Source: CAZISM01 sp964541895 (GTDB lineage Bacteria > Zhuqueibacterota > Zhuqueibacteria > Residuimicrobiales > Residuimicrobiaceae). From it: DNA of 54,089 bases. The notes below the pieces were generated by a model that was not told the DNA's origin, did no database searches, and saw only the letters and a list, made by a program, of their open reading frames with translations. This document shows positions 16,271 to 23,642 of the stretch, piece by piece. The stretch spans positions 1 to 54,089 of the forward strand of contig CAZISM010000023.1 of assembly GCA_964541895.1 (NCBI GenBank). Reading direction: 5' to 3'. Position 1 is the stretch's first letter, and each line of letters opens with the position of its first letter. The translations under genes were made by a program, and so were the position numbers.

Positions 16271-17152
16271 TCACGGTGCACTCAGGCTGTCAGGCAGGGT
16301 CGTATTGGGTTTGTGCCAGAAAATATACTGGATAAAGACCCGGTCCAGAAACTGCCGGCTGTTCCCCTGCGAATCGATCACAGTGGGGTTTTCATCTACG
16401 CGCAGGATCAATTCACCGTCTTTTGCGGTGTTGCGCAGCACGCGCGTTACATCGAGCTCAAAATCGCGGGTCGACAACTCGCCCTGACGCCCCTGCACGA
16501 CATAAATCCGCCGCCCGGAACGGGAACGAAAATGGTTGTACACCTGTTCGAATGGATCCGTGGTTTCGATGACATAGATTTCAGCGTCCGGCCCGAGCTC
16601 CTCTGCCTTGATAGAAGCGATGTCTTCGCGCAACCGACCGTTGTAAAAAAGACGCTCCAGCCTGGACCGTACCTGGCTCATCGGCCTGTTCAACTCCACG
16701 GCCGCCGGTGCCAGCGGAAATTCCATCAGGACCAGATTAATGCGCACCGGCCAGGACGAAGCGGCCAGGCGAGGCAGATTCTCCTGAAACACTTCCACCC
16801 GACTGGCCGGTTTTTCATCCCACCGGCTGAAGGCAAAAACAAAACGATCTCCCTCCTTATCACACAACCGGCCGGATAACAATGCATAATGGGTCAACAC
16901 CTGCGACAGCGAATGCGTGGTCACCATGCTTTTCGCCTGCAAACGCTGACTGGAGGGATAGGCCCGGCGCAGGTGCCCGATCAGCCAACGCGTATACGCG
17001 CTGTCATCCATCGCCGCGGCATACTGATACTCCTTCCAGGTCGAGGGCAGGAGTTTAAGCGGCTGTGGGACCGGCTGCGCCAACAGAATGGTCGCGAGCA
17101 GAACCAGCAGCAGGACGACGCGCCGGCCGGATCGGCTCATCGACGAACTCAT
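16271..17152 (-). CDS. Secreted protein of unknown function, coupled to hisI
   Basis: A 293-residue protein with a signal peptide or signal anchor (basic start, hydrophobic stretch about 11-26, then P-V-P-Q-P). The remainder looks soluble, with beta-rich segments such as R-I-Y-V-V-Q-G-R-Q-G-E-L-S near 218-230. That stretch is faintly like the R-x-Y-I-x-Y-G-P-P motif of GWxTD-domain proteins of the FCB group, but the GWxTD motif itself is absent, so I make no family call. Its start overlaps the hisI stop as ATGA, so it is translated with the histidine operon although nothing ties it to histidine synthesis. Confidence 0.6.
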   Translation of the reverse strand: MSSSMSRSGRRVVLLLVLLATILLAQPVPQPLKLLPSTWKEYQYAAAMDDSAYTRWLIGHLRRAYPSSQRLQAKSMVTTHSLSQVLTHYALLSGRLCDKEGDRFVFAFSRWDEKPASRVEVFQENLPRLAASSWPVRINLVLMEFPLAPAAVELNRPMSQVRSRLERLFYNGRLREDIASIKAEELGPDAEIYVIETTDPFEQVYNHFRSRSGRRIYVVQGRQGELSTRDFELDVTRVLRNTAKDGELILRVDENPTVIDSQGNSRQFLDRVFIQYIFWHKPNTTLPDSLSAP

Positions 17153-17496
17153 TGCGCCAGCCAGGAAAAACAGGAGCGCTTGTTGGTATGACAGGTGGGG
17201 CCGTACGCTTTGGCGGTCACCAGAATGGTATCCCGGTCACAATCGGTATAGATCTCACGGACCTCGAGAAAATGACCCGAGGTTTCGCCCTTGGTCCATA
17301 ATTTCTGCCTGGACCTGCTGTAAAAAGTTACCTTGCCGCTCTCCAGGGTCATTTTCAGACTGGTCGCATCCATATAGCCCAGCATCAACACGGCTTTGTC
17401 GCCTTCATCCTGAATAATGGCAGGCACCAGCCCATGCTCATCAAATTTAATGGTATCGACGAATTGGGCGTTCTGAATAATTTCAATTTCGGACAT
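17149..17496 (-). CDS. hisI: Phosphoribosyl-AMP cyclohydrolase
   Basis: Opens the purine ring of phosphoribosyl-AMP, the third step of histidine synthesis. The 115-residue protein is the cyclohydrolase domain only. It has L-M-L-G-Y-M, W-T-K-G-E-T-S-G-H near 66-74, the Asp triad in D-C-D-R-D (85-89) and the Zn-binding G-P-T-C-H-T-x-x-x-S-C-F at the C-terminus. There is no fused HisE pyrophosphohydrolase domain. It overlaps hisF by 14 nt, and its stop overlaps the following secreted-protein gene. Confidence 0.95.
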   Translation of the reverse strand: MSEIEIIQNAQFVDTIKFDEHGLVPAIIQDEGDKAVLMLGYMDATSLKMTLESGKVTFYSRSRQKLWTKGETSGHFLEVREIYTDCDRDTILVTAKAYGPTCHTNKRSCFSWLAQ

Positions 17497-18241
17497 GGAT
17501 GTTTCGCTCCTTCAAATAGTGCTTGACCTCACGAATGGAATTCTGTCGATAATGAAAAATGGAGGCGGCCAGAGCCGCGTCCGCCTGCGCTTTGGCAAAT
17601 ACATCGTATATGTGTTCCGGCTGACCGCAGCCGCCGGAGGCAATCACCGGTATGGATACGGCCGTGCTGATGGTGCGCGTCAGCTCCAGATCATAGCCGT
17701 TGCGGGTTCCGTCGCAATCCATGGAGGTCAGCAGGATCTCACCGGCGCCCAGCGCTTCCACCCGCAACGCCCATTCCACGGCGTCCAGATCCACCGCTGT
17801 CCGGCCGCCATGCGTATACACAATCCAATGACCCGGTGACTTGCGCCTGGCATCGATGGCCACCACCGTGGCCTGACTGCCGAACCGATCTGCCGACTCG
17901 CTCACCAGTTCAGGCCGCAAAACCGCCGCCGTATTCATCGTCACTTTATCTGCACCGCTCTTGAGCAGCTTGTGGGCATCCTCGACCGTGCGCACACCGC
18001 CACCAACCGTGAGAGGCATAAACACCTGTTCTGCGGTCCGCGCAACCACATCGAGGATGATGGCCCGTTTGTCCGAAGAGGCGGTGATATCGAGAAAAAC
18101 CAGCTCATCCGCCCCCTGATCATCATAATACCGCGCCTGGGCCACCGGATCGCCGGCATCCCGCAATTCCAGAAAATTTATACCTTTAACAACTCTACCA
18201 TCCTTGACGTCCAAACAGGGAATTATTCTTTTTGCCAGCAT
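17483..18241 (-). CDS. hisF: Imidazole glycerol phosphate synthase, cyclase subunit
   Basis: With HisH it converts PRFAR and ammonia into IGP and AICAR. The 252-residue TIM-barrel protein begins M-L-A-K-R-I-I-P-C-L-D-V-K-D-G-R-V-V-K-G, with the catalytic Asp near residue 11, and has V-G-G-G-V-R-T and A-S-G-G-C-G phosphate-binding loops. The catalytic Asp of T-S-M-D-C-D-G-T lies near 129-135. The ATG at 18241 follows the hisA stop by 1 nt; a TTG at 18256 would overlap hisA and is less likely. Confidence 0.96.
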   Translation of the reverse strand: MLAKRIIPCLDVKDGRVVKGINFLELRDAGDPVAQARYYDDQGADELVFLDITASSDKRAIILDVVARTAEQVFMPLTVGGGVRTVEDAHKLLKSGADKVTMNTAAVLRPELVSESADRFGSQATVVAIDARRKSPGHWIVYTHGGRTAVDLDAVEWALRVEALGAGEILLTSMDCDGTRNGYDLELTRTISTAVSIPVIASGGCGQPEHIYDVFAKAQADAALAASIFHYRQNSIREVKHYLKERNIHVRN

Positions 18242-18242
18242 G

Positions 18243-18974
18243 CTATTTCCGTTCAAATATATTGATCAGATCCTTCAGGTTCAATTCATTTTCATACAAA
18301 GCGGTGCCGACGATGGCGCCTTCGATATTGGCATCGGGCAACTGCTGCAGAGATTCAAAATGGTGCCACCTGGAGAATCCACCTGAAGCAATCACCTGCA
18401 TTCTGCAGCTGCGGGCCACATCGTGCAACCGCTCGAGGTTGGGTCCCTCCTGCTCGCCGTCCCGGCTGATATCGGTATAGATGATGCGTTGCACACCCAT
18501 CGCATCCAGTTCACCGATAAACGGCAACAGCTCGCGGGCCGACTCTTCCTCCCAGCCTTTTATGGCAATCCGATCCTTCTTGGCATCCACGCCCACCACC
18601 AGCCGTGGCGGCCCGAACGCCTGCAGGGCCTCGATGACCAGTTCAGGATGCTGAACAGCCGCGGTTCCAAGAATGACGCGTGCAACTCCGATGGAAAGCC
18701 ATTTCTCGATATCGGACAGGGAACGGATGCCGCCGCCCAGTTCAACCCGGCAGCCGGTCTGGTTCACAATACCCTCGATGGCTTTGACGTTGGCATCCGC
18801 CTGGCCAAAGGCGCCGTCGAGATTAACCACATGAATCCAGGTAGCGCCGGACTTTTCATATTCCACAGCAACCGATGGCGGATCGCTGTGGTATACTTTT
18901 TTGCTGGAACGGGCCCCTTGCTTCAAGCGCACGCATTCTCCGTTCATAAGATCGATGGCTGGGAGGACGAGCAT
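18243..18974 (-). CDS. hisA: ProFAR isomerase
   Basis: Isomerises ProFAR to PRFAR, the fourth step of histidine synthesis. The 243-residue TIM barrel starts M-L-V-L-P-A-I-D-L-M-N-G-E-C-V-R-L, with catalytic Asp near residue 8. It also has V-E-L-G-G-G-I-R-S, the second catalytic Asp in I-Y-T-D-I-S-R-D-G, and A-S-G-G. It sits between hisH (10-nt gap) and hisF (1-nt gap). Confidence 0.96.
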   Translation of the reverse strand: MLVLPAIDLMNGECVRLKQGARSSKKVYHSDPPSVAVEYEKSGATWIHVVNLDGAFGQADANVKAIEGIVNQTGCRVELGGGIRSLSDIEKWLSIGVARVILGTAAVQHPELVIEALQAFGPPRLVVGVDAKKDRIAIKGWEEESARELLPFIGELDAMGVQRIIYTDISRDGEQEGPNLERLHDVARSCRMQVIASGGFSRWHHFESLQQLPDANIEGAIVGTALYENELNLKDLINIFERK

Positions 18975-18984
18975 CGCGGCATCC

Positions 18985-19581
18985 TTACCAAGTGATAAAG
19001 TTGTTTAATACGGCGAGGCCGTACGTTTGTGATTTTTCCGGATGAAATTGCAGTCCGAAAAGCTGCTCGCGCCGGATGGCTACCGGCACCGTGGTGCCAT
19101 AGTGGGTCGTGCCAATGATCACCGATTCATCCTCCGGCTGAACATAAAAAGAGTGGGCGAAATAAAACCAGGACGGGTCAGGCACATGGCGCCATAGTGG
19201 GGCCGGGCGCTGCTGCACTTCGTTCCAGCCCAGGTGCGGCACTTTTAATCCGGCAGCAAAACGGCAGACCTGACCCCGCAGTACACCCAAACCGAACGCT
19301 CCCGGACTCTCTGCGCTGGCTTCAAAGAGGAGTTGCAGACCGAGACAGATGCCGAGAAAGGGAACCTCTCGTTCAATAGCGGTGACAATGGGGCGGCGCA
19401 ACTGCAACTGGTCCAACGCCTCGACCGCTTTGCCGAAGGCGCCGACGCCGGGCAAGATAATTTTATCCGCCCGCAGGATTTCCTCCGCCTGTGCCGTCAC
19501 ACAGGCTTGTCCGCCCAGTTGCTGCACGGCTTTTTCAACGCTGCGCAGGTTGCCGGCTCCGTAGTCGATGATCGCAATCAT
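18985..19581 (-). CDS. hisH: Imidazole glycerol phosphate synthase, glutaminase subunit
   Basis: A class I amidotransferase that supplies ammonia to HisF. The 198-residue protein has I-D-Y-G-A-G-N-L-R-S-V at its start, the nucleophile elbow G-I-C-L-G-L-Q-L-L with Cys near residue 78, and the His-Glu of the triad in G-L-Q-F-H-P-E-K-S near 176-184. Its start overlaps the hisB stop as ATGA-type coupling. The oxyanion loop L-P-G-V-G-A-F-G is intact. Confidence 0.96.
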   Translation of the reverse strand: MIAIIDYGAGNLRSVEKAVQQLGGQACVTAQAEEILRADKIILPGVGAFGKAVEALDQLQLRRPIVTAIEREVPFLGICLGLQLLFEASAESPGAFGLGVLRGQVCRFAAGLKVPHLGWNEVQQRPAPLWRHVPDPSWFYFAHSFYVQPEDESVIIGTTHYGTTVPVAIRREQLFGLQFHPEKSQTYGLAVLNNFITW

Positions 19582-20171
19582 GTCAGTGTGCCCTTTGTGG
19601 ATGGAATGGATGTTTGGCCAGGATCCAGGGCGATCGCCATGCGCCAGGCACGGGCGACCGCCTTCATGACCGATTCCATAATGTGGTGGTTGTTTTTGCC
19701 GGCCAGCACTGCGACATGCAGGGTGATGCCGGCATTATGTGCGAACGCACGCAGAAATTCTTCCAGCAGTTCGCCGTCGAACTCTCCGACGCGCTGCAGG
19801 GGCATCGGGCACTCCCAGGCCAGAAAGCCGCGGCCGCTGATATCGATCACTGCTCTGGACAGAGCCTCATCCAGGGGGCAGTAGGCGTGACCAAACCGGA
19901 TTATGCCGGCTTTGCTCGCCAGCGCCTGTTGTGCCGCTTTGCCCAGCACGATGCCGATATCCTCGACGGTATGATGGCCGTCGATGTGCAAATCGCCTTT
20001 AGCATCGACCGAAAGGTCCATATTGCTGTGTTTGGCCAGCGCAGTTAGTAGATGATCGAAAAAGCCGATCCCGGTATGAACACTGCTCACGCCGCGGCCA
20101 TCGAGATTGAGTACAATCGAAACCGCCGTTTCGGCCGTTTCTCTCTGCAACGAAGCTTTTCTCTCTGTCAT
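19578..20171 (-). CDS. hisB: Imidazoleglycerol-phosphate dehydratase
   Basis: Dehydrates IGP to imidazole acetol phosphate. The 197-residue protein is the dehydratase domain alone, without the N-terminal histidinol-phosphatase found in E. coli HisB. Metal-binding motifs are seen: G-I-G-F-F-D-H-L-L, D-G-H-H-T-V-E-D near 62-69, and N-N-H-H-I-M-E-S near the C-terminus. The ATG at 20171 overlaps the hisC stop as ATGA; in-frame codons further upstream lie inside hisC. Confidence 0.96.
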   Translation of the reverse strand: MTERKASLQRETAETAVSIVLNLDGRGVSSVHTGIGFFDHLLTALAKHSNMDLSVDAKGDLHIDGHHTVEDIGIVLGKAAQQALASKAGIIRFGHAYCPLDEALSRAVIDISGRGFLAWECPMPLQRVGEFDGELLEEFLRAFAHNAGITLHVAVLAGKNNHHIMESVMKAVARAWRMAIALDPGQTSIPSTKGTLT

Positions 20172-21226
20172 GACAGGCTCTTTCCCAGCGCGTTCAGGAA
20201 CCACTGATTCTCCTCGTGACGGCCGACGCTGACCCGAAGGTGGTTGGCGAGCAGCGGATAGCCGGAGACGTCGCGAACCAGAATCCCCTGCTCTTTTAGA
20301 CTGCGAAAAACGGCTTTGCCGTCCTCACAGCGAAACAGAATAAAATTGGCAGCCGACGGAAAAGCCGTGATCTGCGCCATCCCCTGCATCTCGCTTAACA
20401 GCCAATCCCGCTCCTTTTTAATAAAGTCGGTCTGCCCGATCATGATCGCAGGCCTGGCCAGCAGTCGCAGGGCGATGCGCTCAGTGAGAAGGTTGACGTT
20501 GTAGGGCAGATTGGCTTTGCGCAGTTGCTCTATATTTTGTGCGTGGGAAAGAAAATAGCCCAGACGCAAACCGGCCATGCTGAACGCTTTTGAAAATGTG
20601 CGCGAAATGATCAGGCGCGGATAGGTTCGCAACAACGGCACAGCATTTTGTGCGCTGAATTCAGCGTACGCTTCATCCAGAAAAACAAGCCCGGGCGCGG
20701 ACTGACAAATCGCCTCAATCTGCGCCAGCGTGAACTCCTGGCCGGTGGGGTTGTTGGGTGAACAGATCAGAATCAGCTTTGGCGCCGCTCTGGCCATCAG
20801 CTCGAGAATCCGGGCCAGATCCACGGGTCTGTCCGGCGGCTGCATCAGGGTCAGGTGCGTTCCACCGCTGATGGTCGTAAAAAGGTCAAACAGACCAAAA
20901 GTGGGTGGAAAGTACAGCACGTTATCGCCCGGCTCGACCACAGCCGACAGCAGGGTTTGCAGCAATTGATTGGAACCGTTGCCCAACAGCACCTGGTCAT
21001 CCTGCACCCCATGCCAGTGCGCCAGGGCGGTCTTTAAATCCGGCGATTCGTTGAACGGGTAGCGATTCCAGGACAGAGCCAATATCTCGTCCAGCACCTC
21101 TTTTTTGAAATCCGGCGGCAAATCAAAGGGGCTTTCGTTCTGGTTCAGTTTGGCTTTCAGGACCTCCTGCGGCGGCGAGGCATAGCCGGCCAAATTCTCC
21201 ACAGCGGCTTTAAAATAATTTTCCAT
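20168..21226 (-). CDS. hisC: Histidinol-phosphate aminotransferase
   Basis: A PLP enzyme that transaminates imidazole acetol phosphate. The 352-residue protein has the class I/II fold-type motifs: L-N-Q-N-E-S-P-F, the G-N-G-S-N-Q phosphate-site loop, C-S-P-N-N-P-T-G, F-L-D-E-A-Y-A-E-F, and S-R-T-F-S-K-A-F-S-M-A-G-L-R-L-G-Y with the Schiff-base Lys near 215. It lies 1 nt after hisD. Confidence 0.96.
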   Translation of the reverse strand: MENYFKAAVENLAGYASPPQEVLKAKLNQNESPFDLPPDFKKEVLDEILALSWNRYPFNESPDLKTALAHWHGVQDDQVLLGNGSNQLLQTLLSAVVEPGDNVLYFPPTFGLFDLFTTISGGTHLTLMQPPDRPVDLARILELMARAAPKLILICSPNNPTGQEFTLAQIEAICQSAPGLVFLDEAYAEFSAQNAVPLLRTYPRLIISRTFSKAFSMAGLRLGYFLSHAQNIEQLRKANLPYNVNLLTERIALRLLARPAIMIGQTDFIKKERDWLLSEMQGMAQITAFPSAANFILFRCEDGKAVFRSLKEQGILVRDVSGYPLLANHLRVSVGRHEENQWFLNALGKSLS

Positions 21227-21227
21227 T

Positions 21228-22514
21228 CTATTCCACTCGCTTTGTTACGGCTTTGGCATGAGCGTCCAGGCCTTCGGCCTGGGCAAATTGTACGATTTTT
21301 TCGGCATGCTTGGCCAGCGCTTCCCTGCTATAGGAAATGATGCTGCTGACTTTGAAGAAATCCTCGGTGCGCAACGGCGAAAAAAATCTGCCCGAACCAT
21401 TGGTCGGCAGAATATGGTTGGGGCCAGCCCAGTAATCGCCGACGGTTTCCGGCGAATAAGAACCCAAAAAGATGGCGCCGGCGGTGCGGATCTCACCAAG
21501 CATCGACCATGGATCGTGAACGTGCAGACCCAGGTGTTCAGGCGCCAGCCGGTTCGCCAGGGCGATCACATCGCTGGCATGAGGCGTCAGCAGGATGCCG
21601 CCGTAATTGGCCAGAGATTGCTGCAGGATTTCCGTTCGCTTCAGCTGCTTCATCTGCTCTGCCACCGCTTTCTGCACGGTGACAGCCAGCTTTTCCGAAG
21701 TCGTCACCACCAGCGCTGACGCCAGCGGATCATGCTCGGCCTGGGCCAGCAGGTCAGCTGCGACAAACTCGGCTTCTGCGGTTTCATCGGCGATAACCAG
21801 AACTTCGCTCGGACCGGCAATCATATCCATGCCGCACTGACCGTAGAGCAGCTTTTTGGCCGTGGCCACATAGATATTTCCCGGGCCGACTATTTTGTCG
21901 ACGCGCGGAACGGACTCGGTGCCGTAGGCCAGAGCGGCGATAGCCTGGCTGCCGCCGATCCGGAACACTTTGCTGACACCCAGTTCTGCCGCTGTGGCCA
22001 GAATAATCGGATTTACCTCGCCGTCGCTATTGGGCGGAGTGACAATGTAGATCTCGTCCACTCCGGCCACCTGCGCAGGCACTACGCCCATGATCAGAGA
22101 GCTGGGATAGGCCGCCCTGCCTCCTGGCACATATACACCCACACGTTGCAGGGGGATCGCCCGCTGCCCCAGGACCACTCCATCCTTACCCCAATCCAGC
22201 CAGGATTGCGGAATGCCCTTGGCATGGAACTCCTTAATATTCTGGATAGATTGCTGTATCACCTTGAGTAGTTCTTTATGGATTTTTTTGTGGCTGGCGG
22301 CGAACTCTTCCTCAGAAACCGCCAGGCCGGCAGCAGAAAGCCTGGCACCGTCAAATTTCTCTGTGTACGACAGCAGCGCCGCATCCCCTTTATCACGCAC
22401 CTCTTTGATGATCTGGCTGACATTGCGCTCCACCTCTTCGACCATTTGGGTACGACGAGATTCGTACTTTTGCAGAAAATGGTCTATCTCTCTGTGTTTA
22501 TAAATAGCGATCAT
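21228..22514 (-). CDS. hisD: Histidinol dehydrogenase
   Basis: A zinc- and NAD-dependent enzyme that catalyses the last two oxidations, histidinol to histidine. The 428-residue length is normal. Recognisable motifs include Q-R-A-I-P-L-Q-R-V-G-V-Y-V-P-G-G, the conserved G-P-G-N-x-Y-V-A-x-A-K, A-G-P-S-E-V-L, the catalytic Glu-His pair in A-P-E-H-L-G-L-H, and G-A-I-F-L-G-x-Y-S-P-E. It lies 30 nt after hisG. Confidence 0.97.
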   Translation of the reverse strand: MIAIYKHREIDHFLQKYESRRTQMVEEVERNVSQIIKEVRDKGDAALLSYTEKFDGARLSAAGLAVSEEEFAASHKKIHKELLKVIQQSIQNIKEFHAKGIPQSWLDWGKDGVVLGQRAIPLQRVGVYVPGGRAAYPSSLIMGVVPAQVAGVDEIYIVTPPNSDGEVNPIILATAAELGVSKVFRIGGSQAIAALAYGTESVPRVDKIVGPGNIYVATAKKLLYGQCGMDMIAGPSEVLVIADETAEAEFVAADLLAQAEHDPLASALVVTTSEKLAVTVQKAVAEQMKQLKRTEILQQSLANYGGILLTPHASDVIALANRLAPEHLGLHVHDPWSMLGEIRTAGAIFLGSYSPETVGDYWAGPNHILPTNGSGRFFSPLRTEDFFKVSSIISYSREALAKHAEKIVQFAQAEGLDAHAKAVTKRVE

Positions 22515-22544
22515 GTACGACTCCGATAGTCTTCAAGCATGACT

Positions 22545-23441
22545 TTAATAAATGACTTTATTCAGCGGATATTCGATGATATCTTCTGCTCCGGCCTTTT
22601 TCAGCCGCGGGATGAGGTTTCTCACCGTCTGCTCTTCCACGATCGTCTCTACGGCGACCCATTCAGAACCGTGCAGAGGCGAAATGGTAGGATTTTTCAT
22701 CGCCGGCAATTCTTTCATGATCTCTTCGAGTTTGGCTTTGGGAGCATTCATTTTCAGGCCTACCTTGCCTTCTGCTTTGATCGCGCCCTGCAGCATCATG
22801 TTGAAATTTTCAATTTTTTCCCTTTTCTGCGGATCCTGCCAGCTCTTCTTGTTGGCAATCAACATGGTGCGAGATTCCAGCAGCGTGTCGACGATGCGGA
22901 GGTTGTTGGCGCGCAGGGAGCTGCCAGTTTCGGTTACTTCGACGATGGCATCCACCAGGGTCGGCGCCTTGACCTCGGTCGCACCCCAGGAGAACTCTAC
23001 CTCGGCCTGAACATGGTGCCTGGCCAGGTAATCCCTGGTCATATTGACCAGTTCCGTAGCGATCCGTTTGCCCTGCAGATCGCGCGCACTTTTGATCGAG
23101 GACTCGTTCGGCACGGCCAGCACCCAGCGCACCGGCCGCATGGTCAACTTGGCGTAGGTCAGCTCTGCCACCTCCACAACATCAGCCCGGCACTCCATGA
23201 TCCAGTCTTTGCCGGTCAGACCGACATCAAATACGCCGTCTTGGACATATTTGGCGATCTCTTGAGCTCTGATCAAAATAGCCTGGATCTCATCGTCATC
23301 GATGGACGGAAAATAAGAACGTTCACTCACGGAAAAGTGATAACCGGCTTTAGCCAGGAGACGAAAGGTGGCCTCCTGAAGACTGCCTTTGGGCAAACCG
23401 ATTTTTAAAATTCGCGTATCCAATCCGTTCCAGTCGACCAT
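22545..23441 (-). CDS. hisG: ATP phosphoribosyltransferase, long form
   Basis: Catalyses the committed, feedback-controlled step of histidine synthesis, ATP + PRPP to phosphoribosyl-ATP. The 298-residue protein is the long HisG form with a C-terminal ACT-like regulatory domain (about 220-298), so no HisZ partner is expected. K-I-G-L-P-K-G-S-L near the start and the PRPP-binding E-V-T-E-T-G-S-S-L-R near 170 are typical. The ATG has AAGGAG 6 nt upstream. It is the first structural gene after the His-rich leader and attenuator. Confidence 0.96.
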   Translation of the reverse strand: MVDWNGLDTRILKIGLPKGSLQEATFRLLAKAGYHFSVSERSYFPSIDDDEIQAILIRAQEIAKYVQDGVFDVGLTGKDWIMECRADVVEVAELTYAKLTMRPVRWVLAVPNESSIKSARDLQGKRIATELVNMTRDYLARHHVQAEVEFSWGATEVKAPTLVDAIVEVTETGSSLRANNLRIVDTLLESRTMLIANKKSWQDPQKREKIENFNMMLQGAIKAEGKVGLKMNAPKAKLEEIMKELPAMKNPTISPLHGSEWVAVETIVEEQTVRNLIPRLKKAGAEDIIEYPLNKVIY

Positions 23442-23467
23442 ATCCCACTCCTTTAACGGTAATAAAT

Positions 23468-23498
23468 AAAAAAGCCCGTCTGAATGGTTCAGCGGGCT
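23468..23498 (-). terminator. Attenuator terminator in the his leader
   Basis: On the minus strand AGCCCG (23498-23493) pairs with CGGGCT (23478-23473), extended by CTGAA/TTCAG around the loop CCA with one bulged A. A run of six Ts follows. It lies between the leader ORF and hisG with nothing else to terminate, so it fits a transcription attenuator. A competing pairing is visible: GGTTTA just after the leader stop (23526-23521) can pair with TGAACC (23491-23486), which includes part of the terminator's upper stem. That would act as an antiterminator. Confidence 0.85.
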
Positions 23499-23529
23499 GA
23501 TGAATTCAAAATATCCACTATAAACCGAT

Positions 23530-23598
23530 TCATTGTGACCTATCGTTCACATGATGATGGTGCAAGTGGCGGTGCTGTATTTCAGTATTCATTTTCAT
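23530..23598 (-). CDS. hisL: his operon leader peptide (His-rich)
   Basis: A 22-codon ORF (ATG 23598 to TGA 23530) whose codons 9-16 read His-Arg-His-Leu-His-His-His-His, i.e. six His codons in eight. It ends about 30 nt before the attenuator hairpin. This is the arrangement of classical his-operon attenuation: scarcity of charged tRNA-His stalls the ribosome on these codons and favours the antiterminator. No good Shine-Dalgarno precedes it; a possible promoter lies so close that the leader could be translated from a nearly leaderless transcript. An in-frame ATG two codons in is an alternative start. Confidence 0.85.
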   Translation of the reverse strand: MKMNTEIQHRHLHHHHVNDRSQ

Positions 23599-23603
23599 GG
23601 TTC

Positions 23604-23632
23604 AATCTACAACATTGCACAATCAAATGCAA
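23604..23632 (-). promoter_or_regulatory. Candidate his operon promoter
   Basis: TTGCAT (23632-23627) and TAGATT (23609-23604) on the minus strand are separated by 17 nt. They lie between the acetate kinase stop and the leader ORF. Initiation 6-8 nt downstream would fall at or just before the hisL ATG. The match to consensus is only moderate. Confidence 0.35.
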
Positions 23633-23642
23633 GAAAAAAACA

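Noticed and set aside
17149..17496. A truncated HisIE fusion
   Set aside because: The 115-residue protein ends normally after the Zn-binding Cys motif, as monofunctional HisI proteins do, with an overlapping downstream start rather than a broken remnant.
23530..23598. The His-codon run as a chance repeat or an engineered His-tag-like artefact
   Set aside because: It sits in frame in a short ORF directly before a terminator and hisG, which is exactly where an attenuator leader is expected, and it mixes CAC, CAT, CGC and TTG codons.
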